From Ptychodera flava (taxonomy: Eukaryota > Hemichordata > Enteropneusta > Ptychoderidae): a DNA stretch of 64,000 bases. Every line of letters starts with the position of its first letter. Position 1 is the first letter of the stretch. The notes under the pieces are model-generated. The model was not told the DNA's origin. It worked only from the letters and a program-made list of their open reading frames with translations, and ran no database searches. Shown in pieces: positions 11,526 to 23,325 of the stretch. A program made the translations under genes and the position numbers. The stretch lies in the NCBI RefSeq assembly GCF_041260155.1, contig NC_091932.1, positions 47,863,629 to 47,927,628 of the forward strand, given 5' to 3'.

Positions 11526-14500
11526 ACAACACTACGGTGGCCCCTAAACGCCACGGAACTCTATTACTTTTGAATATAAACTCTAATTTTTCTTGACAAT
11601 ATCTTTAATATTTGTAAGAGATTTTGTTTCTCCAACGCAAACTTTTAATATGGTGGTGGTGGTACGGGCAACTTTATCTTAACATTATCTTAACTTTAAC
11701 TTCTCGAAAGTAGTTTTAGTTTTAACCATAAACAAAATATGTTTCTCAAAAGTATTTTTTATTTTGTAAAACAAAAGTAAAAATTTTTCAAGATGACAAA
11801 CTCCCCTACACGTCATGGAAATGTATTACTTTTGAACATAAACTCATATTTCTTGACAATATATTTAATATTTGTAAGAAATTTTATTTCTCCACAACAA
11901 ACTTTTATTTCTGAACGGGGAAACTTTATTTTTTGGGTAAACTGTTTTTAAAAACTTTTAACAAAAAAAAACTTTAACTTTTAAAAAATAACTTTAACTT
12001 TGAACAAAATATTTGTTTCTCAAAAGCGTTTTTTATTCGAAAAGAAGTAAAAATTGTTCACAGCAAGAGTTTAAGATTTTTGCTGAGCGCGAACTGAGTT
12101 ACTTAAATGACATAACCTTATGTCTTTAGAGCAGAAAACTTAAATTCTTAAAAAAAAGTTTTATTTTTCCAAGAGTAAAATTAATTTCTTTATGGAAAAA
12201 AGATTTTCTCAGAGCAGCAAATTGAAATACAGAGAATAAAACTTTTTTCTCAATGGCGAGAAATTATTTTCTGACGACAACAAAACTAATTCATTCAAGA
12301 TATATTTTCTACATATGAGTGTGGTTTAAGAATTTGGTAAAACTGAACTGAGAAAGAACGAAAAAGGAAGGATGAAAAAGTCAAACTTACTTTTCTTCAG
12401 AGCGAAATTTATTTCTGAGAGGAGAAATATTTCATGTGAGGGCGCAATTACCTATAATGCATAGCAAACTCTTTCTAGAGAGAGTAAACATATTTTTGGG
12501 AAGAGTAAAACATTTTTCCGACGAGCAAAACTTTATTTTAACGGCGGCGGAAGTTAAAGTATCCCACCATGCAACACCCAAGTTTGATGACCCAGAGTCT
12601 CCGAGACAACCATGCTGACTTCATCGGCGATACAGGCACGCTAGCCCGGCCCTAGCTGCAGTACAGTACCTCGAGCTTTTACCTGGGTATTTGGGTCGGA
12701 CGGTTTGCCGTACTGTACTGCAGCTAGCCTGGCCCTACCCTGCCTGCGTACGATGCTGTGTGTTGGGGCCGTATAACGCCGGGAACACACAGCATCGTAC
12801 GCAGGGCTATGGGCACGGGCACGCAAACGAGTCAGTTCAACAGTTGCCACTTGTCTGAGTCCCTGAAGAACGGTTTTGTGTTTGAGTGATTCGTCCAAAG
12901 ACGTTGTGCGACGGGATGGACCGCATTGGGTTCCTTCATTAGCTCTGCATGGGCTGTGTGTTACCGGCGTTATACGGCCTCCCATCACATAACGCCGGTA
13001 ACACACAGCCCTGCCATGCAGAGCTATTCCTTCATCAGTTGCTGTGTTGTTAAATGTTATGTTGTGTGATAGTCATCTTTTCTATAAAGCCAGATTCGTA
13101 ATTGATAGAGTCTTCGACTGAAACTGAACCTGGCCCGCCAGATTGACCACAGTCGAGCGTGGTTCAATACAGTAGTTGTGGGTCCACAGCTGTGGTGTTT
13201 TCGGACGGGAATCGGATATGCCTTTTACGGGCTGGTTGACTTTCACGTTTTTGACCCCGCAAACCACACGTACGTGAAAGTCAAAACCAGTCCGCCACTG
13301 TGGTCAAATCTGGCGGGCTCGGTTCAGTTTCAGTTTCTATAAATTACGAATCTGGCTTCTCCTCTTAGAAAAGATGAATATCACACACATTGGCTGTGTG
13401 TTACCGGTGTTATGTGGTGGGAGACTGTATAACGCCGGTAACACACATCCCTGCCATGCATAGCCCTGCGTACAGGTCTGTGTGTTCCCGGCGTATACGC
13501 CGGGAACACACAGACCTGTTCGCAGGGCTATGCCATGCAGGCTATGCATGCAGAGCTAATGAAGAACCCAACGCGGTCCCGCGCACACCGTCTGCCGTCA
13601 GGACGAATCACTCAAACATAAACCGTTCTTCGGGGACTCAGACAAGTGGTAGTGACTGAACTGACCCGCGTGCCCGTAGCCCTGTGTACGATGTTGTGAG
13701 TTCCCGGCGTTATAACGGCCCCAACACACAGCATCGTACGCAGGCAGGATAGGGCCGGGCTGGCGTGCCCATATCGCCGATGAAGTCAGTCATGGTTGTC
13801 TCGGAGAGCAGATCGTCAATGTAGCCAAAATGAACACGAACTGTCTGATACCGGCTACCAACTCGGAAACTCTGGGTCATCAAACTTGGATGTTGCATGG
13901 TGGGATACTTTAACTTCCGCCGCCGTTAAAATAGTTTTGCTCGTCGGAAATATTGTTTTACTCTTCCCAAAAATATGTTTACTCTCGCTAGAAAGAGTAT
14001 GTTGCTATGCATTATAGGTAATTGCGCCCTCACATGAAATATTTCTCCTCTCAGAAATAAATTTCGCTCTGAAGAAAGTAAGTTTGACTTCTTTCATCCC
14101 TTTTTCGTTCTTTCTCAGTTCAGTTTTACCAAATTCTTAAACCACACTCATATGTAGAAAATATATCTTGAAGGAATTAGTTTTGTTGTCTTCAGAAAAT
14201 AATTTCTTTCCATTGAGAAAAAAGTTTTATTCACTATATTTCAATTTGCTGCTCTGAGAAAATCTTTTTTCCATAAAGAAATTAATTTTACTCTTGAAAA
14301 ATAAAACTTTTCTTTAAGAATTTAAGTTTTCTGCTCTAAAGACATAAGGTTATGTCATTTAAGTAACTCAGTTCGCGCTCAGCAAAAATCTTAAACTCTT
14401 GCTGTGAACAATTTTTACTTCTTTTCGAAATAAAAAACGTTTTTGAGAAACAAATATTTTGTTCAAAGTTAAAGTTATTTTTTAAAAGTTAAAGTGTTTT

Positions 14501-14929
14501 TGTTAAAAGTTTTTAAAAACAGTTTACCCCAAAAATAAAGTTTCCCCGTTCAGAAATAAAAGTTTGCTGTGGAGAAATAAAATTTCTTACAAATATTAAA
14601 TATATTGTCAAGAAATATGAGTTTATGTTCAAAAGTAATAAATTTCCATGACGTGTAGGGGAGTTTGTTATCTTGAAAAAAATTTACGTTTGTTTTACAA
14701 AATAAAAAATACTTTTGAGAAACATATTTTCTTTATTGTTAAAACTAAAACTACTTTCGAGAAGTTAAAGTTAAGATAATGTTAAGATAAAGTTGCCCGT
14801 ACAAAATTAAAAGTTTGCGGTGGAGAAATAAAATCTCTTACAAATATTAAAGATATTGTCAAGAAAAATTAGAGTTTATATTCAAAAGTAGTAGAGTTCC
14901 GTGGCGTGTAGGGGCCACCGTACAACACC
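11526..14929. mobile_element. 3.4-kb foldback element with 8-bp target duplication
   Basis: The arms start at 11534 with ACGGTGGCCCCTA and end at 14921 with the inverted copy. The flanks ACAACACT (11526-11533) and ACAACACC (14922-14929) form an 8-bp target duplication with one mismatch. The two halves mirror each other for about 1.5 kb, from the AT-rich outer part through GC-rich inner parts to the centre near 13.2 kb, with a roughly 70-base difference near 13.8 kb. An 8-bp duplication fits hAT or P-type transposition. No transposase frame is present, so it is non-autonomous. Confidence 0.8.
12740..13750. repeat. Cluster of nested hairpins in the foldback centre
   Basis: At least five short, nearly perfect hairpins of about 55-75 bases sit in the centre of the 3.4-kb foldback: near 12745-12800, 12945-13020, 13385-13455, 13463-13535 and 13683-13745. 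They share a core of CTGTGTGTT, CCGGCGTTATA and the complement. A larger palindrome (13087-13360) spans the middle, joining AGCCAGATTCGTAATT to its inverted copy. Confidence 0.75.
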
Positions 14930-15287
14930 GAAGTAATGTTGTGTTGCTTGATTTTGTTAGCCACAATCGATATCATCACAAAAACATGGACGTGTGTGTT
15001 CCCTGTGGATTCACGCATAGGCTTACCTCGTCCCTTCACTGTCACATCATACAGTCAAAAATCAATTTCTATGTCAAAAATCAATGTCTATTTGTCTGCC
15101 GGAACACACAGACCGAATTCACAGACCGGTACCTGTACGCGCACGCAGGGCCACGGACGACGATGACGCGACGCAGGACGCTAACTCGGAGCTAGCAAGT
15201 AGCATAAGCCACTGCAGTCGTGACCGCTGACGACATACTTTAGTTCCCCAGCGAATGACACTGCTCCTGGTCAGAGACTACGGGTGT
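14930..15287. other. Spacer between two foldbacks
   Basis: About 360 bases with no gene or repeat that could be recognised, lying between the target duplications of the neighbouring foldback elements. Confidence 0.4.
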
Positions 15288-16049
15288 GTGCGGTATGGCA
15301 AGCCAAACGTTGCAATATTCTTGAAACCCCATTTTCTTTTTGCATGAAACATTTTCTTTGTGTAGGAAACCATTTTCTTTTTGTAATGGTTCATTTTCTT
15401 TGTGTAAAAATCTATTTTCATTGCATAAAAACCTATTTTCGTTTTGTAAAATCCATTTTCTTTGTATAACAACTTATTTTTCTTTGTGTAAAAAACATTT
15501 TTTGCAAAAAAAAAAAAACATTTTCTATTCGTAAAAAACATTTTCTTTTTGTAAAACCTATTTTCTTTTTGTACAAACCATTTTCTTTTTGTACAAACAT
15601 ATTTTCTTTTTGTACAAACCTATTTTCTTTTTGCACAACCTTCATTCATGTTGCAAAACATATTTTCTTGTTGCACAACGTTCATTCATGTTGTATTGTT
15701 CACATAACCTTCGAATAAAGATGGCGCTCTAGTGAAATGTGCTCTGGTCAAAGGTTATTTGCAGATGCCACGAGTAGATTAGCCCACCAGTCGCTTAGAA
15801 TCTTTGTTTTTGACTTTTAAATGAATATTTTTCAACTTATTGAGTAATTAATTGTCCCCTATTCGTATTAACTGTTTTAACCTACGTTGCGGATATAGTT
15901 TTTACCAGGTCACATGATCGAGCGACACCGCTTTGGAGAATGACGCGTACGGTCACTCCCACCTACAGTAGACTTCCTTCACCCCACGATCTAAGCGCCA
16001 GCCTACCTAGCGCGAGGGCAGTGCGAAATTGCACATCTAATGGCGATAT

Positions 16050-16215
16050 TTGATATGTATCGTCTAGTATCGATGCTAGAAAATATCGATCTTAGAGTCT
16101 AGTATAGTTTAATATGACCGCTTAGAACTCGTTACATAATACGAGTTATGATTAATATCGATACTATCCGATACTATCATCTAGTATCGTTTAAGTATTC
16201 CAACTGGACGATACT
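16050..16215. repeat. Cluster of short TAGTATCG/TATCGAT motifs
   Basis: Within about 160 bases the words CTAGTATCG, TATCGAT, CGATACT and close variants recur many times on both strands. No longer unit is obvious. Confidence 0.45.
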
Positions 16216-16379
16216 TTATGACGACTTTGACTGGGTCCTTATTTATCAAAGATTTTTGAATTCTGGCATACTAGAATAATAAAATACTAAAGAAAAAGAT
16301 GGGTCACCATGCTTGACTTTTTACAAATGTACGATGAAAAGTAATTGTTTTTCATGAATTCGCGTAAAGCAATATAAAA

Positions 16380-17127
16380 CCATTCATTGCAAGTTCATGC
16401 TGTGAATGAAAGTTTCACATTCTCATCGTACAATGACAAAAGTAAAACTTTGAAAAGTAAAGACTTTAATTTAAATGAAAAGATGTGTGACTAAATGGAA
16501 TCATTTTTACCAAATTCGCCATTATCACATCCAAAATTTCAGAGATGAAATCGTTAATTTGATGTAGTATTTTAACCTTCCAGTATTGTCGATTTCATAC
16601 AACTTTTTTAAGTAGCATCTCAGTCATACATGTTTGGTACTTTTGAAAAAAAAATCGGTCACTGGGTAGGTCCCTGTGCTCAGTATTTTCATAATTTGGC
16701 AAAATGTAGCCAGGAATTCACAGTTTGCCTCTCTCTTGTGTGCTCTTCAGGTGTCATTGACCTGGCCAGTGTTAGAGTAACTCAGGTCAGCCTAGATTGA
16801 TAAATCCAAAAGTCCACTCCCTAATGCATTCGAAAATGAATCAATTTACACTTGCCATAGGAATATGGCTCTACAAACTGCTCATATCAGGCGGTGTCGA
16901 GCATCAGCGAGCGGAACTGCGCAAATGTTTATTTTGTCTGGGCGTACATCCCTAATAAATATACGGCTAGATGATAATTTGAGGCGGACTTGAACAATTC
17001 TGACCATATACATGCAGATGAGGGGACTTGAAATTTTTTTATGAGGATATTGAGGAGACTGAAAAAGATTTCAATCGCGGTTCCTCCCCCCCCCCCCCCC
17101 CCCCCCCCATTATTTGTGAACGCAGCT
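16380..17127 (-). mobile_element. Diverged relative of the 25.6-kb Harbinger-like MITE
   Basis: The reverse complement of this stretch aligns with 25649 to about 26220, including the end GCTGCGTTCACAAATAA, the CCTGGCTACATTTTGCC block and the GACAATACTGGAAGGTT-like block. Only one end with the terminal repeat is recognisable. The left boundary is approximate. Confidence 0.6.
17086..17108 (+). repeat. Poly-C run of 23 bases
   Basis: An uninterrupted run of 23 C lies just inside the terminal repeat of the Harbinger-like relic. The length in the assembly may be unreliable. Confidence 0.9.
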
Positions 17128-18629
17128 TTACGCAATGGCACTTCTCACGTAAAATTAAATCAAGACAAATTTTGCTGGAATGTATTTTATATTAGGCCCT
17201 ATTACGCCATTATCAAGCCCACTGACTTTTGGTAAGTCTAGCGGCTCTGCTACGCGAGGTCAGAGCATTAAATGACAGTGTCGTATAAGACACGGTCCCA
17301 CTGCCACGGTCCACAAGAGGAGGGACCGTGTTACGCCGACCACACACCTCCTATAGGCTTTCTCAAATCGCTGACATGGTTGAAAAAACAATAATCATGC
17401 TGCCGAAGCCTCGTGAAGACAGCCTTCTTTCTGACATGTCCCACTGTGAAACTATCTCTTTCAACGTAATGATACAGTCATTGGACTTCAACATCTGCGA
17501 TGAGACGAAATTATCGCAAAAAGTTAAATAATGACGCTAAAAGAAATAATTATACCGTGCACCGAACGGTGTGCACGGACACAGTCCGGCTCTATCCACT
17601 GTGGCACGGAACACACGAAACCTTGACCACGCGTAACACATCGTCCGCTCGCACGGGTCCGTTACTTCGACTAGCGTCTCCCAATAACAACCTCATCGGA
17701 GAGCATCCAGCTGCCCTGACACGAGACCTTGGCGAGCGAAGATGCGCATAGAAGAGCCGACCAGTACTGCGGTAACACAGATAGCACATAACTGGTGGCG
17801 TCTGCAAATAACCTTTGACCAAAATGCCATAGTTCGAAGGTTACATGACCCTATACGAATGGCCGTTTTGGAATACAAGCATAGGTTATACTTACAGGAA
17901 TGAAAGTTTTACAAACTTGCGTATGTTATTTTATTAATATAGAAGAAGATATTTCAAATAAAAATAACACATTTTTAAAGAGAGACGTGAGTTGAACAAG
18001 CACAAACAGATGTGACACGTGACCAATACGAATGGTCGCTTTGGAATACTAGGATGGGCTCTGCAACATGAATGAAGGTTGTGCAACAAAAAAATACGTT
18101 TTGCAACATGAATGAAGGCTGTGCAACAAGAAAATAGGTTTGTACAAAAAGAAAATAGGTCTGTACAAAAAGAAAATGTTTTGAACAAAAAGAAAATAGG
18201 TTTTACAAAAAGAAAATGTTTTTTGCAAAAAGAAAATGTTTTGTACGAAAAGAAAATGTTTTTTTTTAAAAAGAAAATGTTTTTTTTTAAAAGAAAATGT
18301 TTTTTTTGCATAAAGAAAATAGGTTTTCACACGAACAAAATGGGTTTTTAGACAAAGAAAATAGGTTTTCATACAAAGAAATGGGTTTTTACACAAAGAA
18401 AATGGATTTTACACAAAGAAAATAGCTTTTCATGCAAAGAAAATGGGTTATAACACAAAGAAAATGCATATTCACAAAACGAAAATAGGTGTTTGCACAA
18501 AGAAAATGTTTTGTATAAAAAGAAAGCAGTTTTTTCTAGAATATTGTAACGTTTGGCTTGCCATAGTGCGGGGCGCTTGGGAATTACTCTGACAGTCATG
18601 AGCGAGAAGTACTACTAATTACATGTAGT

Positions 18630-19529
18630 ATGTACAGTCCGGGTCAGCTCCAAAATTGGAGCGCTATACCATAATATTCCCCACTCTCATTAGCCAATCA
18701 GCGGCCAGCGCGCCATCAGTAAAAATTGTATTTCCTGGCAACCTTCACATGCGTCCTTCGTTACGTACGCCATACTGTGTCGAACTCCCGCGCCGTATTC
18801 TGTCATAATGTCGAACAGTTGTGTGGCCACTCTGTCAAAACACAATTTCAAAAGCGCGTACCAGTTTTATTCTGGCTAAGACAACCAACCCCATATATCG
18901 CTGTGATTCCTAGACTCTGGCTTGAAGTCCTGCGAAATATAAATCGTGTACCTACACAGATCGTTCAGAATACCCCATTTGTATCGGTGATGGCAGCGAT
19001 ACAAATTATGGGGAACAGTTGTGTGGCCACTCTGTCAACACATTTTCAAAATCGCGTACCATTTTTAGTCTGCGTTTGACAACTACAAAACAAGTATCAT
19101 TTAAAGCTCTGACATTGCTCTTCTTCCTTGCAAAATGTTATACGCGTACCTACACAAATAACCTTTATAACAGTATTTCTAATAGAGACGACGAACATCC
19201 ACAAAATGATTCTCGGTACTTGAGCGAAATCGATAAACTGGGGTAGAAATGAATCGTCATATTTCGAATATTTGTTCACTAATCGGACTCCTTGTTGGAC
19301 ATGACCTTCTGCAGAACACGTGGATTATGTTGACTGTCGAAATTCGTCGAAATTCACAAGACAGGGGCTTAATAAGCGGCCCAAAACTGCCGATCACACT
19401 TGGTGGGTAATTTGTGACCCAGCGTGACCTGTCCTTTATTAATGATGTAATCTGGTCGATGATTGGCTGAATGCCGGAATGCATTATCATAATAAGTCTC
19501 CAATTTTGGAGCTGACCCGGACTGATGTA
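18630..19529. mobile_element. 890-bp hAT-like non-autonomous element
   Basis: The terminal inverted repeat CAGTCCGGGTCAGCTCC begins at 18635 and its complement ends at 19524. Both ends are flanked by the perfect 5-bp direct repeat ATGTA (18630-18634 and 19525-19529). The terminal repeat is itself partly palindromic (GCTCCAAAATTGGAGC). CAG-type ends with 5-bp duplications are known for the hAT5 group. Inside, a segment beginning GAACAGTTGTGTGGCC is tandemly duplicated with a 200-base period (18813 and 19013). No transposase frame is present. Confidence 0.75.
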
Positions 19530-19827
19530 TGTCCTGGTGTCCTGCATGGGTCGATCCTTCATCGTTGAGGATGCTCGGGAATGCGCATGTGCAATATGAC
19601 GTAATTTTGCCATCACAAAGGAGGGCAGCAATATCATATGAATAGTGATCGTTCTTTCAAAAAATGTCAAAAAAAGAGCAATAAAATTTCCTTACGGAGC
19701 TTAGTTGCATAATACGATACATGAAATACAAGTATATATTACTTTTTTAAAATTTACTTTTGCTCGTCTTGAGTAGGCGGCTTTGTACATGAGAACTGAA
19801 ATGATAGTGAAAAGTTGTCGGCACGTA

Positions 19828-20029
19828 GCGCAATCCACAGGTACTAGGTTATCGTAACGTTGCTTGGATAGTCGTTCGAGGCGGGCGGCCGCAGGTCGCC
19901 GTCTCTTTTTTCCACAGTCCCTCTATCCATAGATAGAGGAACTTTGTTTTTTCCAAGTATAACGGCGACCTGCGGCCGCCCGCCTCGAACGACTATCCAA
20001 GCAACGTTACGATAACCTGTGGCGCAATC
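19828..20029. mobile_element. 186-bp hairpin MITE with perfect 8-bp target duplication
   Basis: Two perfect inverted arms of 57 bases (19846-19902 and 19962-20018) surround a 59-base loop. The element runs 19836-20021, starts CACAGGT, and is flanked by GCGCAATC on both sides (19828-19835 and 20022-20029). A 7-base extra copy (ACTAGGT) sits in the left end. The 8-bp duplication suggests mobilisation by a hAT- or P-type transposase. Confidence 0.85.
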
Positions 20030-20330
20030 TACCGTACACGTAGGCTACAAGACGCGGAAATCGGACAAACCAGCACAACTATGAACCCAAGACCAGTGGG
20101 AGTGATTCCATTTACAGTTTCAGTGAAAATTACTTAAAATGAAGCAAGCACGTGTGAAATACGTCTAAGATCGATAAGAACGTGTCCTCAAAAAGTAAAA
20201 CTTTGAATTCCAGTGGCCCACCTAAATTCAGCTTCCGAACATGGAACGTTCGGCACTGGGGCCATTGTCAAATAAGCTACGGAGTACGAGTCTACGTTGC
20301 TGCGAAAACGAACGATGCTGAAGTTATTTT

Positions 20331-20366
20331 CGTATTCGTTTTCGTATTCGTTTTCGTATTCGTATT
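20331..20366 (+). repeat. (TTCGTA/TTCGTT)n hexanucleotide run, left arm
   Basis: About six tandem hexamers, mixing CGTATT and CGTTTT. The inverse run is at 23275-23325. Confidence 0.85.
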
Positions 20367-20614
20367 GGAGTCACTGACAAAATTTTTTATTTTTAGTCCA
20401 AATTTCGTACGTATTATATAAAAGTTCTGTCTTTACAGAAGTTAAAGTGCTTTTTATATGACAATATATCAATACTTCAATATTTGAGAATGTAAGTTGA
20501 AAAAGATCCAATCTTTTTAGGCCCTAGATTGAAAGATATCGTTGCTATCATTAGAGGAGAGATTTTAAAAACAAACGGCCAGTAACAGGCACTCCTCAGC
20601 TGGGCAGTCTGTTG

Positions 20615-20749
20615 AATAGATCGATTTTCGGCTCGATCTATCGATCCCGTAGTCGATGTGCGCGCCATTGTAACCAAAATACTCACTAGGTTACAGTGGC
20701 GGGCATACTGACCACGGGATCGATAGATCGAGCCGAAAATCGATCTATT
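20615..20749. repeat. Hairpin with perfect 36-base arms
   Basis: The arms 20615-20650 and 20714-20749 are exact reverse complements, rich in TCGATC/GATCGA, around a 63-base loop. Weaker inverted similarity continues about ten bases outside. It lies inside the 3-kb inverted-repeat element and may be a separate MITE; no target duplication could be assigned. Confidence 0.75.
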
Positions 20750-20821
20750 TAGCAATCTACCAAACTATTAGCGCCTGTGGGCCAGTAGTCTTTGGATGAA
20801 AGATTTTTTAAACAAACATCA

Positions 20822-20855
20822 TTTTCGTATTCGTATTCGTATTCGTTTTCGTATT
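20822..20855 (+). repeat. (TTCGTA)n hexanucleotide run, internal
   Basis: A third short run of the same hexamer seen in the arms of the surrounding inverted-repeat element. Confidence 0.8.
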
Positions 20856-22939
20856 AACTTCTATCACAACAACCAACTTCAACATTCTGTTGACATCATT
20901 AGTATCGATAATGGAAATTTAGCTGACCCGCCAATTTGACGAGTTGTAAACTTAAAAGGTAATTTTCTTGTTTTAAACTGATATCTCTGAGAAAGTGATC
21001 GTCATAACGACAGTGAATGCAGGGCTCAACGTTATCGCATGCCCGTAAGTCGAAATTTTAGGGGCAAACCTTGGACCTTGAAAATATCAGAGGCTTTTGT
21101 AGTGTCACGAAAACCTTAAAAATTATATATATATGACATGCTATATTTAGACTGCTGTCGCAAAGGAAAACGAGATGAATAAAATGGCATCATAGGCCTA
21201 TGTCCCGATCGATACATTTGTTTCCCTAATAAAGATTAAATTAATGTGTGAGCTGTTGTCAGAGTCTTTACTTGAGTACGGCCCATCTCTTTTTCTTTCC
21301 TTGCGTTTGCGTCAACTGTCATTGCCAGAACATGTTAATCAACTTGCGTTGTGATAAGATACACCAGAATGCATGGAAATTAATTTGTATCGCGAAATAT
21401 CGAGAAACACCTGTATTCTATGATAAATAGGCTTCAGCTAGTCTAGTAGCTGTCGCAACTGGCTCAATCGGTTTCCGTCATTTGTTACTGTGCGATCCAG
21501 TTTTAGTGTTACGCAGTTTGCCCCGCTCTGCAACTCCGTTCTGCAGGTCACTCCAAAAACTTTCAGCAGTACTATTTTGGGGGACCAATTAAGCCGCTAG
21601 CCGTAGATAGCTACTTTTTTCAACAAAAACTCTGAATAGAAATGCAGCAGCTATCAACTTTCGATAGATATTTTGTAGGCAAGAGAACAAAACTCAAACG
21701 TATATGCGCATTGAATCCTAGCTGTGATATCGCAGCGGTACTTGTGGCGTGTATCGAACTCGCTCGGGTCATTGAGGTCATCGCCACAGTCCCATCCATG
21801 GTCTGTTCATGGAAGTTTTTACATCCATGGTCTGTTCTACATAATTGCAGTCGCTACCAGGCAGATTTGCCATGATATTTCAACAAAGTTGCTTGCTATC
21901 TAGATCTAGCTGAAAACAAGAACCTTTATGAAACATGCTAATCTAGTCCAAGCTTGATGAAATCGATGCTTTGATCTGCTTTCCAAAGGACGATTTCCGG
22001 AAATGGTCTACCCGGTCACATGCCACTAACACAAATATTCATTACGCACGTGAACGCATGAAACATGTTGCAGTTACTGGTTGCTTGTTTTCCCTTGTCA
22101 GCTATATTTTGATGACATTTTATGCTGGGATTATGATTGGTTCAGTTGAAATGATGTGACAGCACTAAAACTGCTTCTGATACTTGATTGGATTGGGATA
22201 TTTTGACAGATCATTCAAGATAACATCAGCAGACACATTGGCAGCGCTGTGCAGTGGAGAGAACGCGCTCAAACCTCTGAGTAACTCCGCTCAACGGCTA
22301 TGCTTATTCAATGCGTATTTTGGGGTCGCGGCCTTTCGGGACAATGCTCCGTGAACACTGAGCGAATACAATTTGATCACGTATACGGTATGGAGAAATG
22401 TCTTGAAAAAAATTCAGTCGCAATCTCATAAAATTTGGTCGCCTATGCGACTGAAAATGGTCGCTACTTTGAGCCCTGATTGAATGTAATACATGAATTA
22501 TCGGTCGGTCGGGTTTTATGTTATTATTGCTCACATCTTTTCTCTGAAGTTAAACTACCTATTGTGATTGATTTCTGTTACTTTCTACCCTGTAGCAGCA
22601 CGTACAACTTGTCGTAACTTGCAATTTTGTAATTTTTGCCTTACCGCACTCACTGAGTTTTGTAAATATTGTATTGTATTGTATTGTTATTATAAATTTA
22701 TTTCAGGTCTACGTAGAGCCATGTCAAAATGAAGTAAAATACTTGAAATACAAATTGTAAATGAATATCAGTATTCTAAAGTGAGTCCCAAAAGGATGAC
22801 CGGATATAACAGTTTTCACATTTTTTTATTTAGATGGTTGTCCTGGACAAGTCCCCCGTTCATCATAGCTTTCAACAGTCACCCGTTTTTGCAGCGCCTC
22901 ACAAAAATCTGCCCCTCCCCGCAAAACAATGGTACAGTC

Positions 22940-23065
22940 CAGGGCAGCTCCTTTGCATCCGCTCTCACGAGTCCCATTACTTGGCACTGACCACCTGATT
23001 TCGGGGTGCATCCAGCTGCCCGGTCAAGAGACATGGCAAGCGAAGATGCTGCCTACCAGATCCCA
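22940..23065 (+). repeat. Segment shared with the 15.3-18.6 kb foldback
   Basis: Sequence from about 22950 to 23060 resembles 17640-17760 in the same orientation, including GCATCCAGCTGCCC and GGCAAGCGAAGATGC (GGCGAGCGAAGATGC in the other copy). It shows that the interiors of the two foldback-type elements share a module. Confidence 0.6.
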
Positions 23066-23274
23066 ACCGTTTTTAAGTATGTTTTTTTCAAATAAAATGA
23101 GGTGAACAAAATTCTTTAAAATCTACAAATGCAAATTTATGTAAATTTAACCAAATTTGGCAGATGAAATTACGAATCAAATTATCACAATATTTAAACC
23201 TCAGTAAATATCGTATATTGCACGTTTCATACCTGAAACCTGGACTAAAAATAACATTTTCTGTCAGTGACTCC

Positions 23275-23325
23275 AATACGAATACGAATACGAATACGAA
23301 AACGAATACGAAAACGAATATGAAA
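23275..23325 (-). repeat. (AATACG)n hexanucleotide run, right arm
   Basis: About eight tandem hexamers, AATACG with some AAAACG, the inverse of the run at 20331-20366. Confidence 0.85.

Larger units (their letters stand above)
15288..18571. mobile_element. 3.3-kb foldback element with simple-repeat arms
   Basis: The ends are inverted copies starting TATGGCAAGCCAAACG at 15294 and ending at 18565, flanked by the direct repeat GTGCGG (15288-15293 and 18566-18571). Each arm begins with about 30 unique bases and continues as an array of a roughly 20-base motif like CATTTTCTTTTTGTAAAA (15330-15660; inverse 18100-18530). Inverted similarity runs further inward to about 15790 and 17780. The interior holds a diverged Harbinger-like relic and a run of 23 C. 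No transposase is visible. The 6-bp duplication could also be read as a degenerate 8-bp one. Confidence 0.75.

Noticed and set aside
15278-15645. Phe/Lys-rich open frames on both strands (also 17934-18599)
   Set aside because: They are translations of the 20-base T-rich tandem motif and its complement.
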